From: Pseudomonas sp. G.S.17
GTDB taxonomy: Bacteria; Pseudomonadota; Gammaproteobacteria; Pseudomonadales; Pseudomonadaceae
DNA: 64,000 bases
Assembly (NCBI RefSeq): GCF_038096165.1
Contig: NZ_CP151076.1
Location: forward strand, 3,841,501 to 3,905,500
Reading direction: 5' to 3'
Shown here: piece after piece, positions 52,278-62,546 of the stretch
Numbering within the stretch: position 1 is the first letter of the stretch
How the letters are laid out: the number at the start of each line of letters is the position of its first letter
Program-made: the position numbers and the translations under genes
Notes under the pieces: model-generated
Databases searched by the model: none
Told to the model about the DNA's origin: nothing
What the model saw: the letters and a program-made list of their open reading frames with translations, nothing else

Positions 52278-53102
52278 CTATCGGCTGCTCACTCGCTGTT
52301 CGAGGAGGATCCGGTTGGACAATGAAACCAACTCTCCCTCATCGGTCAGCAGGGTGGTTTTCACCGTGCCAATTTCTTCGATCTGGCCTTCGACCTCGCC
52401 AACACGCACTTGTTGCCCTACCTGATACAACTCCCGCACATAAATTCCCGCCAGTATCTGGCCTGCAATTTCGCGACTTCCGAGGCCCATGGCCAGCGCA
52501 ACTGCCAGACCAACGGTAATCAAACCAATCACGATCACATGGTTAAGGAGGTCGGTCTTGACCTCCAACTGGCTGATCGCCACCGAAATACTGATGATAA
52601 TGACCAGGCCCTGGGCAACTCTTCCCAGCCCGGCCGAGTAATCCAGCCCTACACCTTCAGCGGCTCCGCGCACCAGGCCGTTGACCAATTGCGCCAACAG
52701 CACTCCCACGAGCAACACCAAAGCCGCACCGAACACTTTCGGCAAGTACAACGCCAGCATATCCAGCGTTGCGGAAACCCGTTCCAGACCCAGCGACTCG
52801 GCCGCCGACACCAGGAAAATCAATAATACAAACCAGTAAACAATCTTGCCAATCAGCGTCGAGATCGGCACTTGAACGCCAGCGCGACTGATCAGCTTGG
52901 TCAAGCCGGTGCCGCCCATCAGGCGATCCAGGCCCAGCTTGGCCAGTAACTTGGACAGCAAGGTATCAAGCAACTTGGCAACAACAAAGCCCAGCAAAAC
53001 GACAACAAGGGCACCAAACAGGTTCGGGATGAAATTTGCAACTTTGGTCCACAATGCAGTCATTGCAGCAACCAGGCTCTGGGTCCAGAGATCCAATTCC
53101 AT
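52278..53102 (-). CDS. cmpX: MscS-like membrane protein CmpX
   Basis: A 274-residue small-conductance mechanosensitive-channel-family protein with about four or five helices and a conserved TM_helix repeat (VVLLGFVVAKLLDTLLSKLLAKLG). A short beta domain follows (VGEVEGQIEEIGTVKTTLLTDEGELVSLSN). It lies upstream of sigX in the conserved Pseudomonas order and is linked to envelope stress sensing. ATG at 53102 is preferred to an overlapping TTG. Confidence 0.92.
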   Translation of the reverse strand: MELDLWTQSLVAAMTALWTKVANFIPNLFGALVVVLLGFVVAKLLDTLLSKLLAKLGLDRLMGGTGLTKLISRAGVQVPISTLIGKIVYWFVLLIFLVSAAESLGLERVSATLDMLALYLPKVFGAALVLLVGVLLAQLVNGLVRGAAEGVGLDYSAGLGRVAQGLVIIISISVAISQLEVKTDLLNHVIVIGLITVGLAVALAMGLGSREIAGQILAGIYVRELYQVGQQVRVGEVEGQIEEIGTVKTTLLTDEGELVSLSNRILLEQRVSSR

Positions 53103-53104
53103 GT

Positions 53105-53359
53105 TCAATCAGCCTTATCGACAGAGCGAGCGTTTACTTTAAGTGTATTGCGGCGTGACACCGGCGAAACGTGGGCCGAACCATTGTTCAGGGCAATCAT
53201 CATGGCCTGCGACCAACGACCCAGAAGGCCGAACAGTACGCCCGCGCCGACCTGACGGTTGGCGGTCTTCAACACTCGCCCCAGGCACGCATCGTCATCC
53301 CGGCTGGAGGAAGACGAATTAAGCATGTCGCGCAAAGATTCTTCAAACGGATCGTGCAT
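53105..53359 (-). CDS. crfX: CrfX protein
   Basis: An 84-residue protein (MHDPFEESLRDMLNSSSSSRDDDACLGRVLKTANRQVGAGVLFGLLGRW) corresponding by position and size to crfX, just upstream of cmpX. Function poorly known. A short hydrophobic stretch (VGAGVLFGLLG) may touch the membrane. Nearly overlaps the cmpX start, so probably the same transcript. Confidence 0.85.
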   Translation of the reverse strand: MHDPFEESLRDMLNSSSSSRDDDACLGRVLKTANRQVGAGVLFGLLGRWSQAMMIALNNGSAHVSPVSRRNTLKVNARSVDKAD

Positions 53360-53448
53360 CAGGCACCTCACGTAACGTCACTAAAAGACGCGACCAAATT
53401 TGCATGAGTCACACGCCTTTGGTCAGGCCTGGACAAATATCTGCGTTT

Positions 53449-54444
53449 TTACACCCAGCGCAGGCGTCTATACAGCCACCATTGGCCCAACGCGACCGCG
53501 ATTATCAACGCACAGGCCACCAGAAAACCGTAAGGACTGGCGGACCCCGGTATGCCTCCGACGTTGATCCCCAGCAAGCCGGTCAGAAAGCTCATCGGCA
53601 GGAAAATACCGGTGATGATCCCGAAGCGATACATGGTTTTATTCATCCGTTCGCGCAGGCGCCGATCTTCGGATTCGAGCACCAAACCCACGCGTTCACG
53701 GGTCAATTCCAGTTCTTCGAGGTAACGGGTCAGGCTGTTGTTGAGCTCATTCCAGTAGTCGGCATCGTCGTCGACAAACCAAGGGAACTTACTGCGGGTC
53801 AGTTGCGCGTATATGTCCCGTTGCGGAGCGAGAAAACGCCGCAAGCCAGCGGCTCGGCGACGGATATGCAGCAACGTTCCGTGATCGGGCGTATACCGCT
53901 CGTCGGCATCTATCTTTTCTTCTTCTATATCGACCGATTCAGTCAGGTCGCCGACCAATGCCTGCACTTTGTCGGTGAGATATTGGGCCAGATAAAGGAT
54001 GAGTTCGGAGGCGGTTTTCGGCCCCTTGCCTTCGTTCAGCTGCTCGATCAGTTCGTCGGTGGCGCGCAGCGGACGCAGGCGCAGGGAAATGACCTGCTGG
54101 GCGGCGGCGAAGATCCGCACCGAGACCATGTCTTCAGGCTCGGCCCCCGGATTGAGATTGACCCCACGCAGGAACAGCAACAGGTTGTCGTCCGGCAGCG
54201 GCAGCAAACGTGGCCGGGTGTTTTCTTCGAGCAGCAGGTCGCAGGCGAACTCGCTCAAGCCGCTCGCGGTGCGCAACCAGGTATGGGTTTGCGGATGGCC
54301 ACGGTCCCAGTGCAGCCAGACACTCTCGTGCGGCTGCAACTGTAGGCAATCCAGTTCGGTCCGAGCGATGAAACGCGCCCCGCCACTACCATCCAATACG
54401 AGAGCATGTACCAGCCCCCACTGCGCGTTTTGCTCGTCAAACAT
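53449..54444 (-). CDS. cmaX: CorA-like divalent metal transporter CmaX
   Basis: A 331-residue CorA/ZntB-family protein: a large cytoplasmic alpha/beta and coiled-coil part. Two C-terminal membrane helices follow (FGIITGIFLPMSFLTGLLGINVGG and YGFLVACALIIAVALGQWWLY). The family GMN loop is replaced by GIN here, as in ZntB-like members. It heads the cmaX-crfX-cmpX-sigX-oprF block and lies just downstream of rraA on the same strand. Confidence 0.9.
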   Translation of the reverse strand: MFDEQNAQWGLVHALVLDGSGGARFIARTELDCLQLQPHESVWLHWDRGHPQTHTWLRTASGLSEFACDLLLEENTRPRLLPLPDDNLLLFLRGVNLNPGAEPEDMVSVRIFAAAQQVISLRLRPLRATDELIEQLNEGKGPKTASELILYLAQYLTDKVQALVGDLTESVDIEEEKIDADERYTPDHGTLLHIRRRAAGLRRFLAPQRDIYAQLTRSKFPWFVDDDADYWNELNNSLTRYLEELELTRERVGLVLESEDRRLRERMNKTMYRFGIITGIFLPMSFLTGLLGINVGGIPGSASPYGFLVACALIIAVALGQWWLYRRLRWV

Positions 54445-54455
54445 TCGTACTTCGC

Positions 54456-54944
54456 TTATTCCGGCATTTTCAGAGGAGAAGGCGAAATGATCACGCCGTT
54501 ATTGTCGGCGTACACGTATTCGCCCGGACGAAAGGTCACGCCGGCAAAAGTGACCGGGACATTGAGATCGCCGATGCCGCGCTTGTCGGTCTTTTTCGGG
54601 TGACTGGCCAGCGCCTGAACGCCGAGGTCGGTCTGCGCGATCACATCCACGTCGCGGATGCAGCCGTAGATAACCATGCCTTCCCAGCCGCTTCGAGCGG
54701 CCTTCTCGGCCAGCATGTCGCCCAGCAAGGCGCAACGCAGCGATCCGCCACCATCGATGACCAACACCTTGCCCTTGCCGTCCTGCTCGACCTGTTCGCG
54801 TACCAGGGAATTGTCTTCAAAGCACTTGATGGTGACGATTTCGCCACCGAAGGAATCACGGCCGCCAAAATTGCTGAACATCGGCTCAACGACCTGCACC
54901 AGTTCCGGGTAGGCATCGCACAAATCGGGAGTGAGGTAATGCAT
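54456..54944 (-). CDS. rraA: RraA-like ribonuclease E regulator
   Basis: A 162-residue protein of the RraA/HMG aldolase family: [49 protein letters not shown] and [22 protein letters not shown]. In E. coli RraA binds and inhibits RNase E; some homologues are aldolases, so enzymatic activity is an alternative. 11 bases before cmaX, possibly cotranscribed with it. Confidence 0.92.
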   Translation of the reverse strand: MHYLTPDLCDAYPELVQVVEPMFSNFGGRDSFGGEIVTIKCFEDNSLVREQVEQDGKGKVLVIDGGGSLRCALLGDMLAEKAARSGWEGMVIYGCIRDVDVIAQTDLGVQALASHPKKTDKRGIGDLNVPVTFAGVTFRPGEYVYADNNGVIISPSPLKMPE

Positions 54945-55038
54945 GACGTAACTCCTATCAGTGAAGGTTCATCAAGGGGCAAATCCATCTACTGCGTCGT
55001 AGCTTAGCCGTAACCAGGCGACAGCGAAACGATCCAGG

Positions 55039-56031
55039 TCAATGCATTGCAGCGATCGGCTGCTGCGACAGCTCCGGTACAGGCATGCTGCGCTCGTCCA
55101 GCCAGCCCTTGACCAGCGGCCAGACCTCGCGCTGCGCAGCTTTGCTGACCAGCATCTGCACGTGGCCAAAATCCTCGGAGAAACCCTGTTCACGCCCCAG
55201 GCAGATGAACGTGCGCTGCTGCGAGCCGATCTGCTCGTAAAGCTTGCGACAGGCCCACACCGGGTCCTGATGATCGCCCGCCGCCGCGACCACCAATAAA
55301 GGCACGGCCACTTCGGCCAGACCCGCCCACCAGTCGCTGTACTTGTCGCCGAACCGACCGAACAAGCCATGCCAGCGCAAGCTTTCCAGCGCCAGGCCAA
55401 TCGGCTCGTCTTCCGGGCCACGTTTGAAGCGCGGACCGGAAATGTGCTCGAAGGGTTTGAGCAGCAAGCGGCTGGACCATTGCAGCGGGGGAAATTTCAG
55501 CGGCCAGTAGGTGCGGCTGATCTGACTGCCGAACAGCGCCACCGAAGCCGCGCTGTGCGGCCCGAGATACTGACCGCCCAACGCCGCAGCCAGGGTTGTG
55601 CCGCCCAGCGAATGGCCGATCCAGTGGGCGACTTGCCCGCTCTGTTCGGTCACGAACGCAGCGATGGCCGGCAGGTCGTAACGCGCATAGTCGGCAACCC
55701 GGTTGTAGCGATAAGCCTGATTGCGCGCGGACAAGCCATGCCCGCGCATTTCCGGAATCCACACATCAAAGCCGGCGCGGGCCAGATACGCACCCAGGCC
55801 AATGCCTTTGGGCGAATACCAGAACCGTCGATTGGAAAAACTGCCGTGCAACAGGATCACCGGCACGCCGCGCGCATCGGGTTGCGCAACCAGTCCCAGA
55901 CGGGTCAAGGCGATTTCGACGCTGGCATCAGGACTGTTGGCGGGTTTCAGGCGATAAACGTCCTCGATCAGATCGCCACGTCGTTCGGCGCTGATCAAGG
56001 CCACAGGAAAAAGGCTGCTGCTGCTTTGCAT
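55039..56031 (-). CDS. Alpha/beta hydrolase
   Basis: A 330-residue cytoplasmic hydrolase. Nucleophile elbow GHSLGG, oxyanion loop LLHGSFSNRRFW and C-terminal catalytic His in DFGHVQMLVSK fit the fold. It resembles lipase or PHA-depolymerase-like Pseudomonas hydrolases, but the substrate is unknown. It lies between rraA and a terminator. Confidence 0.88.
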   Translation of the reverse strand: MQSSSSLFPVALISAERRGDLIEDVYRLKPANSPDASVEIALTRLGLVAQPDARGVPVILLHGSFSNRRFWYSPKGIGLGAYLARAGFDVWIPEMRGHGLSARNQAYRYNRVADYARYDLPAIAAFVTEQSGQVAHWIGHSLGGTTLAAALGGQYLGPHSAASVALFGSQISRTYWPLKFPPLQWSSRLLLKPFEHISGPRFKRGPEDEPIGLALESLRWHGLFGRFGDKYSDWWAGLAEVAVPLLVVAAAGDHQDPVWACRKLYEQIGSQQRTFICLGREQGFSEDFGHVQMLVSKAAQREVWPLVKGWLDERSMPVPELSQQPIAAMH

Positions 56032-56081
56032 TTTGCTCGGGTACTAAAAGGCCGGCTGGATTGCCGCCCTGATTGAACATA

Positions 56082-56115
56082 AAAAAGCCCCGACCCACGT
56101 CAGCAGGTCGGGGCT
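56082..56115. terminator. Terminator of ppsA
   Basis: AAGCCCCGACC pairs with GGTCGGGGCTT around a 10-base loop, preceded by an A-run that gives a U-run in the ppsA mRNA. Confidence 0.9.
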
Positions 56116-56128
56116 TGACTCAGTGAGA

Positions 56129-58504
56129 TCAGACCGGAGCCTGAGCCTCTGCCAGGAAGAACCAGGTTTCCAGCACGGAATCGGGGTTCAACGAGACGCT
56201 TTCGATACCTTGATCCATCAACCAGCGCGCCAGATCCGGATGGTCCGACGGCCCCTGGCCGCAAATGCCGATGTATTTGCCGGCCTTGTTACAGGCCTGG
56301 ATTGCGTTGGACAGCAGTTTCTTGACCGCTGGATTACGTTCATCGAACAGATGCGCAATGACGCCGGAATCGCGGTCCAGGCCCAGCGTCAGCTGAGTCA
56401 GGTCGTTGGAGCCGATGGAGAAGCCGTCGAAGTATTCGAGGAACTCTTCAGCCAGAATCGCGTTGGACGGCAGTTCACACATCATGATGATGCGCAGGCC
56501 ATTTTCGCCGCGTTTCAGACCGTTTTCCGCCAGCAGGTCGATCACCTGGCTCGCTTCGCCCAGGGTACGCACGAACGGCACCATGATTTCCACGTTGGTC
56601 AGGCCCATCTCTTCGCGGACACGCTTGAGCGCGCGGCATTCGAGTTCGAAGCAGTCGCGGAAATTCTCGCTGATGTAACGCGAGGCGCCACGGAAACCCA
56701 GCATCGGGTTTTCCTCTTCCGGCTCGTACAATTTGCCGCCGATCAGGTTCGCGTACTCGTTGGACTTGAAGTCCGAGAGGCGCACGATGACCTTTTTCGG
56801 GGTGAACGCCGCCGCCAGGGTACTGATGCCTTCGACCAGTTTTTCGACGTAGAAGCCGACCGGATCGTTGTAACCGGCGATGCGCTTGTCGACGCTGTCC
56901 TTGATGTCTTGGGGCAGACCGTCGTAGTTGAGCAGCGCCTTGGGGTGCACGCCGATCATACGGTTGATGATGAATTCCAGACGCGCCAGGCCGACACCGG
57001 CGTTGGGCAGCTGGGCGAAGTCGAACGCGCGATCCGGGTTGCCGACGTTCATCATGATCTTGAACGGCAGATCCGGCATGGCATCGACCGAGTTGGTCTT
57101 GATGTCAAAACCCAGCTCGCCTTCGAAGATGTAACCGGTGTCGCCTTCGGCGCAGGAAACCGTCACGCCCTGGCCATCCACCAGCACTTGGGTGGCATTG
57201 CCGCAACCGACCACGGCCGGAATACCCAGTTCACGGGCGATGATCGCCGCGTGGCAGGTACGACCGCCCCGGTTGGTGACGATGGCGCTGGCGCGTTTCA
57301 TGACCGGTTCCCAATCCGGGTCAGTCATGTCCGAGACCAGTACGTCGCCCGGCTGGACCTTGTCCATCTCGGACACGTCCTTGATGATGCGGACCTTGCC
57401 GGCACCGATGCGCTGGCCGATGGCACGGCCTTCTACCAATACGGTGCCGGTTTCCTTGAGCAGGTAACGTTCCATGACGTTGGCCTGGGAGCGGCTCTTC
57501 ACGGTTTCAGGACGCGCCTGAACGATGTAGAGCTTGCCGTCGTCACCGTCCTTGGCCCATTCGATGTCCATCGGGCACTTGTAGTGCTTCTCGATGATCA
57601 TCGCCTGTTTGGCCAGTTCGGAAACTTCCTCGTCGCTCAGGCAGAAACGTGCGCGGTCTGCAGCATCCACGTCGATGACCTTGACCGACTTGCCGGCCGA
57701 GGCTTCTTCGCCGTAGATCATCTTGATTGCCTTGCTGCCCAGGTTGCGGCGCAGGATCGCAGGACGACCGGCTTCAAGCGTACCTTTGTGCACGTAGAAT
57801 TCGTCCGGATTGACCGCGCCTTGCACCACGGTCTCGCCCAGGCCGTAAGCGCCGGTGATGAACACCACGTCGCGGAAGCCCGATTCAGTGTCCAGGGTGA
57901 ACATCACGCCTGCGGTGCCGGTCTCGGAGCGGACCATGCGCTGCACGCCAGCGGACAATGCCACCAGTTTGTGGTCAAAACCCTGATGCACGCGGTAGGA
58001 AATGGCGCGGTCGTTGAACAACGAGGCGAACACTTCCTTGGCCGCGCGGATCACGTTCTCGACGCCACGGATATTCAGGAAGGTTTCTTGCTGACCGGCG
58101 AACGAAGCGTCGGGAAGGTCTTCGGCGGTGGCGGAAGAGCGCACGGCAACGGCCAGATTCGGATTGCCTGCCGACAATGTGGCGAAGGCAGTGCGAATTT
58201 CGGCGTTGAGCTTCTCGGGAAACTCGGCGTCCATGATCCACTGACGAATCTGCGCGCCGGTCTTGGCCAACGCGTTGACATCGTCGACATCAAGAGCATC
58301 CAGGGCTGCGTGAATCTGATCGTTCAGACCACTCAGCTCAAGGAAATCACGGTAGGCCTGAGCCGTAGTGGCAAAGCCACCAGGCACCGAAACGCCAGCA
58401 CCTGCGAGGTTGCTGATCATTTCGCCGAGGGATGCGTTCTTGCCTCCCACATGCTCCACATCATGGACGCCGAGCTTTTCGAGGGAAACTACGTACTCTA
58501 CCAA
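56129..58504 (-). CDS. ppsA: Phosphoenolpyruvate synthase
   Basis: A 791-residue gluconeogenic enzyme converting pyruvate plus ATP to PEP, AMP and phosphate. N-terminal pyruvate-phosphate dikinase domain ([32 protein letters not shown]), phospho-His domain ([23 protein letters not shown]) and C-terminal PEP-binding barrel ([25 protein letters not shown]). TTG at 58504 gives the known [11 protein letters not shown] start and has GGAGAG 6 bases upstream. Divergent from its regulator gene ppsR. Confidence 0.97.
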   Translation of the reverse strand: MVEYVVSLEKLGVHDVEHVGGKNASLGEMISNLAGAGVSVPGGFATTAQAYRDFLELSGLNDQIHAALDALDVDDVNALAKTGAQIRQWIMDAEFPEKLNAEIRTAFATLSAGNPNLAVAVRSSATAEDLPDASFAGQQETFLNIRGVENVIRAAKEVFASLFNDRAISYRVHQGFDHKLVALSAGVQRMVRSETGTAGVMFTLDTESGFRDVVFITGAYGLGETVVQGAVNPDEFYVHKGTLEAGRPAILRRNLGSKAIKMIYGEEASAGKSVKVIDVDAADRARFCLSDEEVSELAKQAMIIEKHYKCPMDIEWAKDGDDGKLYIVQARPETVKSRSQANVMERYLLKETGTVLVEGRAIGQRIGAGKVRIIKDVSEMDKVQPGDVLVSDMTDPDWEPVMKRASAIVTNRGGRTCHAAIIARELGIPAVVGCGNATQVLVDGQGVTVSCAEGDTGYIFEGELGFDIKTNSVDAMPDLPFKIMMNVGNPDRAFDFAQLPNAGVGLARLEFIINRMIGVHPKALLNYDGLPQDIKDSVDKRIAGYNDPVGFYVEKLVEGISTLAAAFTPKKVIVRLSDFKSNEYANLIGGKLYEPEEENPMLGFRGASRYISENFRDCFELECRALKRVREEMGLTNVEIMVPFVRTLGEASQVIDLLAENGLKRGENGLRIIMMCELPSNAILAEEFLEYFDGFSIGSNDLTQLTLGLDRDSGVIAHLFDERNPAVKKLLSNAIQACNKAGKYIGICGQGPSDHPDLARWLMDQGIESVSLNPDSVLETWFFLAEAQAPV

Positions 58505-58684
58505 GGTGATCTCTCCACTAACTATGTTTGTTGTTGGGAAAAGCTCATGCACCCGTAACGTGTACTGCGCTTCCGGGCGTTTGTGGCCTGGGCCATGAAA
58601 ATAAGTGAGAATGCGGACCACCCAGGCCCGCATGCGCGCCTATGATATCCAAGAATCGTCACCAGCTTAAGGCCCAAGGCGCAA

Positions 58685-59503
58685 ATGAAACGATCCGCTT
58701 TCTTTATCTCCGACGGCACCGGCATCACGGCCGAAACTCTAGGCCAGAGCCTGTTAGCGCAATTTGAGAACATTACGTTCAACAAGTTCACGAGGCCCTA
58801 CATCGACAGCGTCGAGAAAGCGCGGGCGATGGTACAACAAATCAACGCCGCCGCTGCAAAGGACGACGTGCGCCCGATCATTTTCGACACCATCGTCAAT
58901 CAGGACATCCGCGAAATCCTCGCGACGTCCAACGGCTTCATGATCGACATTTTCTCGACCTTTCTCGCGCCGCTGGAGCAGGAGCTTAGTTCACACTCTT
59001 CCTACTCGGTGGGCAAATCGCACTCCATCGGTCACAACTCCAACTACATGGAGCGGATCGAGGCGGTGAACTTCGCCCTGGACAATGACGACGGCGCACG
59101 CACCCATTATTACGACAAGGCGGACATCATTCTGGTGGGCGTCTCGCGGTGCGGCAAAACCCCGACTTGTCTGTACATGGCCATGCAATTCGGCATCCGC
59201 GCGGCCAACTATCCGCTCACCGAAGACGACATGGAGCGCCTGCAACTGCCCAACGCGCTCAAGGAGCACCGTAACAAATTATTCGGTCTGACCATTGATC
59301 CAGATCGGTTAACGGCGATTCGCCACGAACGTAAACCCAACAGCCGCTACGCCAGCTACGCCCAGTGCGAGTTTGAAGTCCGCGAGGTGGAAAACCTGTT
59401 CCGCCGCGAGAACATCCCGAACATCAATTCCACGCATTTCTCGGTAGAAGAAATCTCGGCCAAGGTGCTGGTCGAGAAAGGCGTGGAGCGGCGCTTCAAA
59501 TAA
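58685..59503 (+). CDS. ppsR: PEP synthase regulatory kinase/phosphorylase
   Basis: A 272-residue DUF299 protein that inactivates PEP synthase by ADP-dependent phosphorylation and reactivates it by Pi-dependent dephosphorylation. The P-loop [15 protein letters not shown] and N-terminal [15 protein letters not shown] are characteristic. Divergent from ppsA across 180 bases containing both promoters. Confidence 0.95.
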   Translation: MKRSAFFISDGTGITAETLGQSLLAQFENITFNKFTRPYIDSVEKARAMVQQINAAAAKDDVRPIIFDTIVNQDIREILATSNGFMIDIFSTFLAPLEQELSSHSSYSVGKSHSIGHNSNYMERIEAVNFALDNDDGARTHYYDKADIILVGVSRCGKTPTCLYMAMQFGIRAANYPLTEDDMERLQLPNALKEHRNKLFGLTIDPDRLTAIRHERKPNSRYASYAQCEFEVREVENLFRRENIPNINSTHFSVEEISAKVLVEKGVERRFK

Positions 59504-59519
59504 CAAGCCTTGAACTACC

Positions 59520-59660
59520 CCCGACCTCTTCGGGGACAAGTCCCCTCCTGCCGGACCGGGTATGGTTCGGTAGGACCGGACTTGTCCGGGAAGGCGGTAT
59601 TTCAGGCACCGCCTTGTGTCGGATGTAACGACCTCTTCGCGGGCAAGCCTCGCTCCTATG
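59520..59660. repeat. Composite of REP-like palindromes
   Basis: Several short palindromes: GGGGACAAGTCCCC near 59533, a GTAGGACCGGACTTGTCCGG half-element near 59570, AAGGCGGT/ACCGCCTT near 59590, and a GCGGGCAAGCCTCGCTCC half-element near 59640. It lies between convergent ppsR and prpD and may act as terminator. Confidence 0.6.
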
Positions 59661-59671
59661 TATCTTTGCCC

Positions 59672-61159
59672 CTATAGATTCACCCACAAATCCACAAACC
59701 GATGCACCGGCAGCGCTTCCAGGCCTGCCTGATCCTTGCACACGGCGAGGATCTGCTCGCAGCGTTGTGGGGCGAAACGGGTGGCCAGGTTGCTTTTGAA
59801 CTTCTCTTCCAGCAGCGGGATGCCGTCGGCGCGACGTCGGCGGTGGCCGATGGGGTATTCGACTTCAATCTTGTCAGTGCTGGAACCGTCCTTGAAAAAC
59901 ACTTGAATTGCATTGGCAATAGAGCGCTTGTCCGCTTCCAGATACTCGCGGCTGTAGCGTGGATCTTCGACGATTTCCATCTTGTCCCGCAGTTGATCGA
60001 TGACCGGATGGGCCGTATGAAATTCGTCCTCATAGTGCTCGGCGATCAGCGTGCCAAACACCAGCGGGACCGCGATCATGTACTGCAGACAGTGATCGCG
60101 ATCAGCGGCGTTGGCCAGCGGCCCGACCTTGGAAATGATGCGAATCGCCGATTCATGGGTGGTCACGACAATCCGGTCGATTTCGGAGATTCGATTGCGT
60201 ACCAGCGGGTGCAACGTGACTGCCGCCTCACAGGCCGTTTGCGCATGGAATTCGGCGGGGAAGCTGATCTTGAACAGCACATTTTCCATCACATAAGTGC
60301 CGTAGGGCCGGGACAGGCTGAAGGCACGTTGATCCCCGGCCTTGAGCGCCAGGTCTTTGTTGGTGTGACTGAACAGCACGTCGTAAAAGCCCCACTGCGG
60401 CGCGGTCAGCACGCCCGGAATGCCCATTTCTCCGCGCATGGCGATGTCCGCCAGACGCACTGCGCGACTGGTGGCATCGCCCGCCGCCCAGGATTTTCGC
60501 GAACCGGCATTGGGCGCGTGGCGATAAGTCCGCAATGCCTGACCATCGACAAAAGCGTGGGACAGCGCCGCCAGCATCTGCTCGCGACTGGCGCCCATCA
60601 GTTTCGCGGCGACGGCAGTGGACGCCACTTTCACCAGCAATACGTGGTCCAGTCCGACGCGGTTAAAGGAGTTTTCCAGGGCGATCACACCCTGAATCTC
60701 GTGGGCCATGATCATCGCCTCGAGCACCGTCCGCATGCTCAGCGGCGCTTCGCCATCTGCCACACGCTTCTGGGACAGATGGTCGGCCACGGCGAGAATC
60801 GCGCCGAGGTTGTCCGACGGATGCCCCCATTCCGCTGCGAGCCAGGTGTCGTTGTAATCCAGCCAGCGAATCGTGCAGCCGATATCCCAGGCGGCCTTGA
60901 CCGGGTCGAGGCGCAAGTTCGTACCCGGAACCCGAGCCCCAAAAGGCACGACGGTGCCTTCGACGATGGGGCCCAGATGCTTGGTGCATTCCGGGAAACG
61001 CAAGGCCAGCAGGCCGCAACCCAACGTATCCATGAGGCAATTGCGCGCGGTGTCCAGAGCCAGCGGGGACTCGATCCGGTAGGTCAGCACATAATCGGCG
61101 ATGTCCTGCAGAACCTGGTCATAGTCCGGGCGGTTGTTCAGATCAACGTTGCTGCTCAT
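59672..61159 (-). CDS. prpD: 2-methylcitrate dehydratase PrpD
   Basis: A 495-residue MmgE/PrpD enzyme of propionate breakdown; it dehydrates 2-methylcitrate. Signatures are [53 protein letters not shown] and the [13 protein letters not shown] segment. Last gene of the visible acnD-prpF-prpD series, 95 bases behind prpF with a short palindrome fragment between. Confidence 0.95.
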   Translation of the reverse strand: MSSNVDLNNRPDYDQVLQDIADYVLTYRIESPLALDTARNCLMDTLGCGLLALRFPECTKHLGPIVEGTVVPFGARVPGTNLRLDPVKAAWDIGCTIRWLDYNDTWLAAEWGHPSDNLGAILAVADHLSQKRVADGEAPLSMRTVLEAMIMAHEIQGVIALENSFNRVGLDHVLLVKVASTAVAAKLMGASREQMLAALSHAFVDGQALRTYRHAPNAGSRKSWAAGDATSRAVRLADIAMRGEMGIPGVLTAPQWGFYDVLFSHTNKDLALKAGDQRAFSLSRPYGTYVMENVLFKISFPAEFHAQTACEAAVTLHPLVRNRISEIDRIVVTTHESAIRIISKVGPLANAADRDHCLQYMIAVPLVFGTLIAEHYEDEFHTAHPVIDQLRDKMEIVEDPRYSREYLEADKRSIANAIQVFFKDGSSTDKIEVEYPIGHRRRRADGIPLLEEKFKSNLATRFAPQRCEQILAVCKDQAGLEALPVHRFVDLWVNL

Positions 61160-61204
61160 TTCAATTCCTCTTTGTCCGAAGGATTTTCGCTGGCAGAACT
61201 GATG

Positions 61205-61232
61205 CTTTCCCGGATCAATCCGGTCCTACAGT
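61205..61232. repeat. Partial REP-like element
   Basis: CCGGATCAATCCGG followed by TCCTACAG between prpD and prpF, resembling one arm of the longer elements at 17554 and 59570. Confidence 0.4.
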
Positions 61233-61254
61233 TTGGCCGTGCATCATCTGTGGC

Positions 61255-62439
61255 TCAAACCCCAGGCACCCTCACCCAGCCTTCCATCAACACCCGGGCA
61301 CTACGACTCATGATGGCCTTGGTGACCTTCCATTCGCCATTGCTTTGCACGGCTTCAGCACCGACCCGCAAGGTGCCGGATGGATGGCCGAAACGCACTG
61401 CTTCACGCTTGACGCCGCCAGCCGCCAGGTTGACCAACGTGCCGGGAACCGCCGCAGCGGTGCCGATGGCGACAGCGGCCGTGCCCATCATGGCGTGGTG
61501 CAGCTTGCCCATGGACATGGCGCGCACCAGCAGATCGACGCTCTCGGCTGCCACCGGTTTGCCACTGGAAGCCACGTAAGCCGCTGGCCCCGCAACAAAG
61601 GCCACCTTGGGCGTGTGCTGGCGCTTGGCCGCTTGATCCAGATGCTCGATCAGGCCCATGCGCAGCGCGCCGTAAGCGCGGATGGTCTCGAACATCGCCA
61701 GCGCCTTGGGATCGCCGTTGATATCGCCCTGCAATTCGCTGCCGGTGTAGCCGATATCCCTGGCATTGATGAAAATCGTCGGAATCCCGGCATTGATCAT
61801 GGTCGCCTTGAACGTGCCGACACCCGGCACCTCAAGGTCATCCACCAGATTGCCGGTAGGAAACATCGAGCCGCCCGCGCCCTCTTCGTCTGCTGCCGGG
61901 TCCATGAACTCCAACTGCACCTCGGCGGCAGGAAACGTCACCCCGTCCAGTTCGAAATCACCGGTTTCCTGCACCGCGCCGTCAGTGATCGGCACATGCG
62001 CAATGATCGTCTTGCCGATATTGGCCTGCCAGATACGCACCACCGCGACACCGTTTTGCGGGACACGACTGGCTTGCAGTAAACCATTGCTGATGGCAAA
62101 CGGGCCGACCGCTGCTGACAGATTGCCGCAATTGCCGCTCCAGTCGACGAAAGGCTTGTCGATGGAAACCTGACCGAACAGGTAATCCACGTCGTGCTCG
62201 GGCCTGCTGCTTTTCGACACGATCACCGTCTTGCTGGTGCTGGACGTCGCGCCGCCCATGCCGTCGATCTGCTTTTCATAGGGATCGGGGCTGCCAATCA
62301 CCCGCAACAGCAAGGTGTCACGGGCCGCGCCGGGGACCTGCGCGTCGAGGGGCAAATCCTGCAGTTTGAAAAATACGCCCTTGCTGGTGCCGCCGCGCAT
62401 ATAAGTGGCGGGGATTTTGATTTGCACTGGGTGAGCCAT
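61255..62439 (-). CDS. prpF: 2-methylaconitate cis-trans isomerase PrpF
   Basis: A 394-residue isomerase that pairs with AcnD in the two-step replacement of PrpD. N-terminal IPATYMRGGTSKGVFF is diagnostic, with MGGATSSTSKTVIVS further on. Located in the order acnD-prpF-prpD on the minus strand. Confidence 0.96.
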   Translation of the reverse strand: MAHPVQIKIPATYMRGGTSKGVFFKLQDLPLDAQVPGAARDTLLLRVIGSPDPYEKQIDGMGGATSSTSKTVIVSKSSRPEHDVDYLFGQVSIDKPFVDWSGNCGNLSAAVGPFAISNGLLQASRVPQNGVAVVRIWQANIGKTIIAHVPITDGAVQETGDFELDGVTFPAAEVQLEFMDPAADEEGAGGSMFPTGNLVDDLEVPGVGTFKATMINAGIPTIFINARDIGYTGSELQGDINGDPKALAMFETIRAYGALRMGLIEHLDQAAKRQHTPKVAFVAGPAAYVASSGKPVAAESVDLLVRAMSMGKLHHAMMGTAAVAIGTAAAVPGTLVNLAAGGVKREAVRFGHPSGTLRVGAEAVQSNGEWKVTKAIMSRSARVLMEGWVRVPGV

Positions 62440-62480
62440 GGAACGTGTCCTCTTAGATTAGGCGAGCTTCAGGCATTGCT

Positions 62481-62543
62481 TTCGCGAGCAAGCTCGCTCC
62501 CACTGTTTCAACCGTATCCCGTGGGAGCGAGCTTGCTCGCGAA
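62481..62543. repeat. REP pair (BIME-like) between acnD and prpF
   Basis: Two 23-base arms, 62481-62503 and 62521-62543, are exact reverse complements separated by 17 bases. Each arm contains its own GCGAGC/GCTCGC palindrome. This is a classic Pseudomonas REP doublet, lying inside the prp operon 3 bases after the acnD stop. Confidence 0.9.
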
Positions 62544-62546
62544 CAG

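Noticed and set aside
56123..58558. An 811-codon plus-strand frame opposite ppsA
   Set aside because: Antisense shadow rich in His, Val, Asp and Gln; ppsA on the minus strand is certain.
59702..61579. A 625-codon plus-strand frame opposite prpD and prpF
   Set aside because: Runs across two real genes on the other strand and lacks any protein-like domain.
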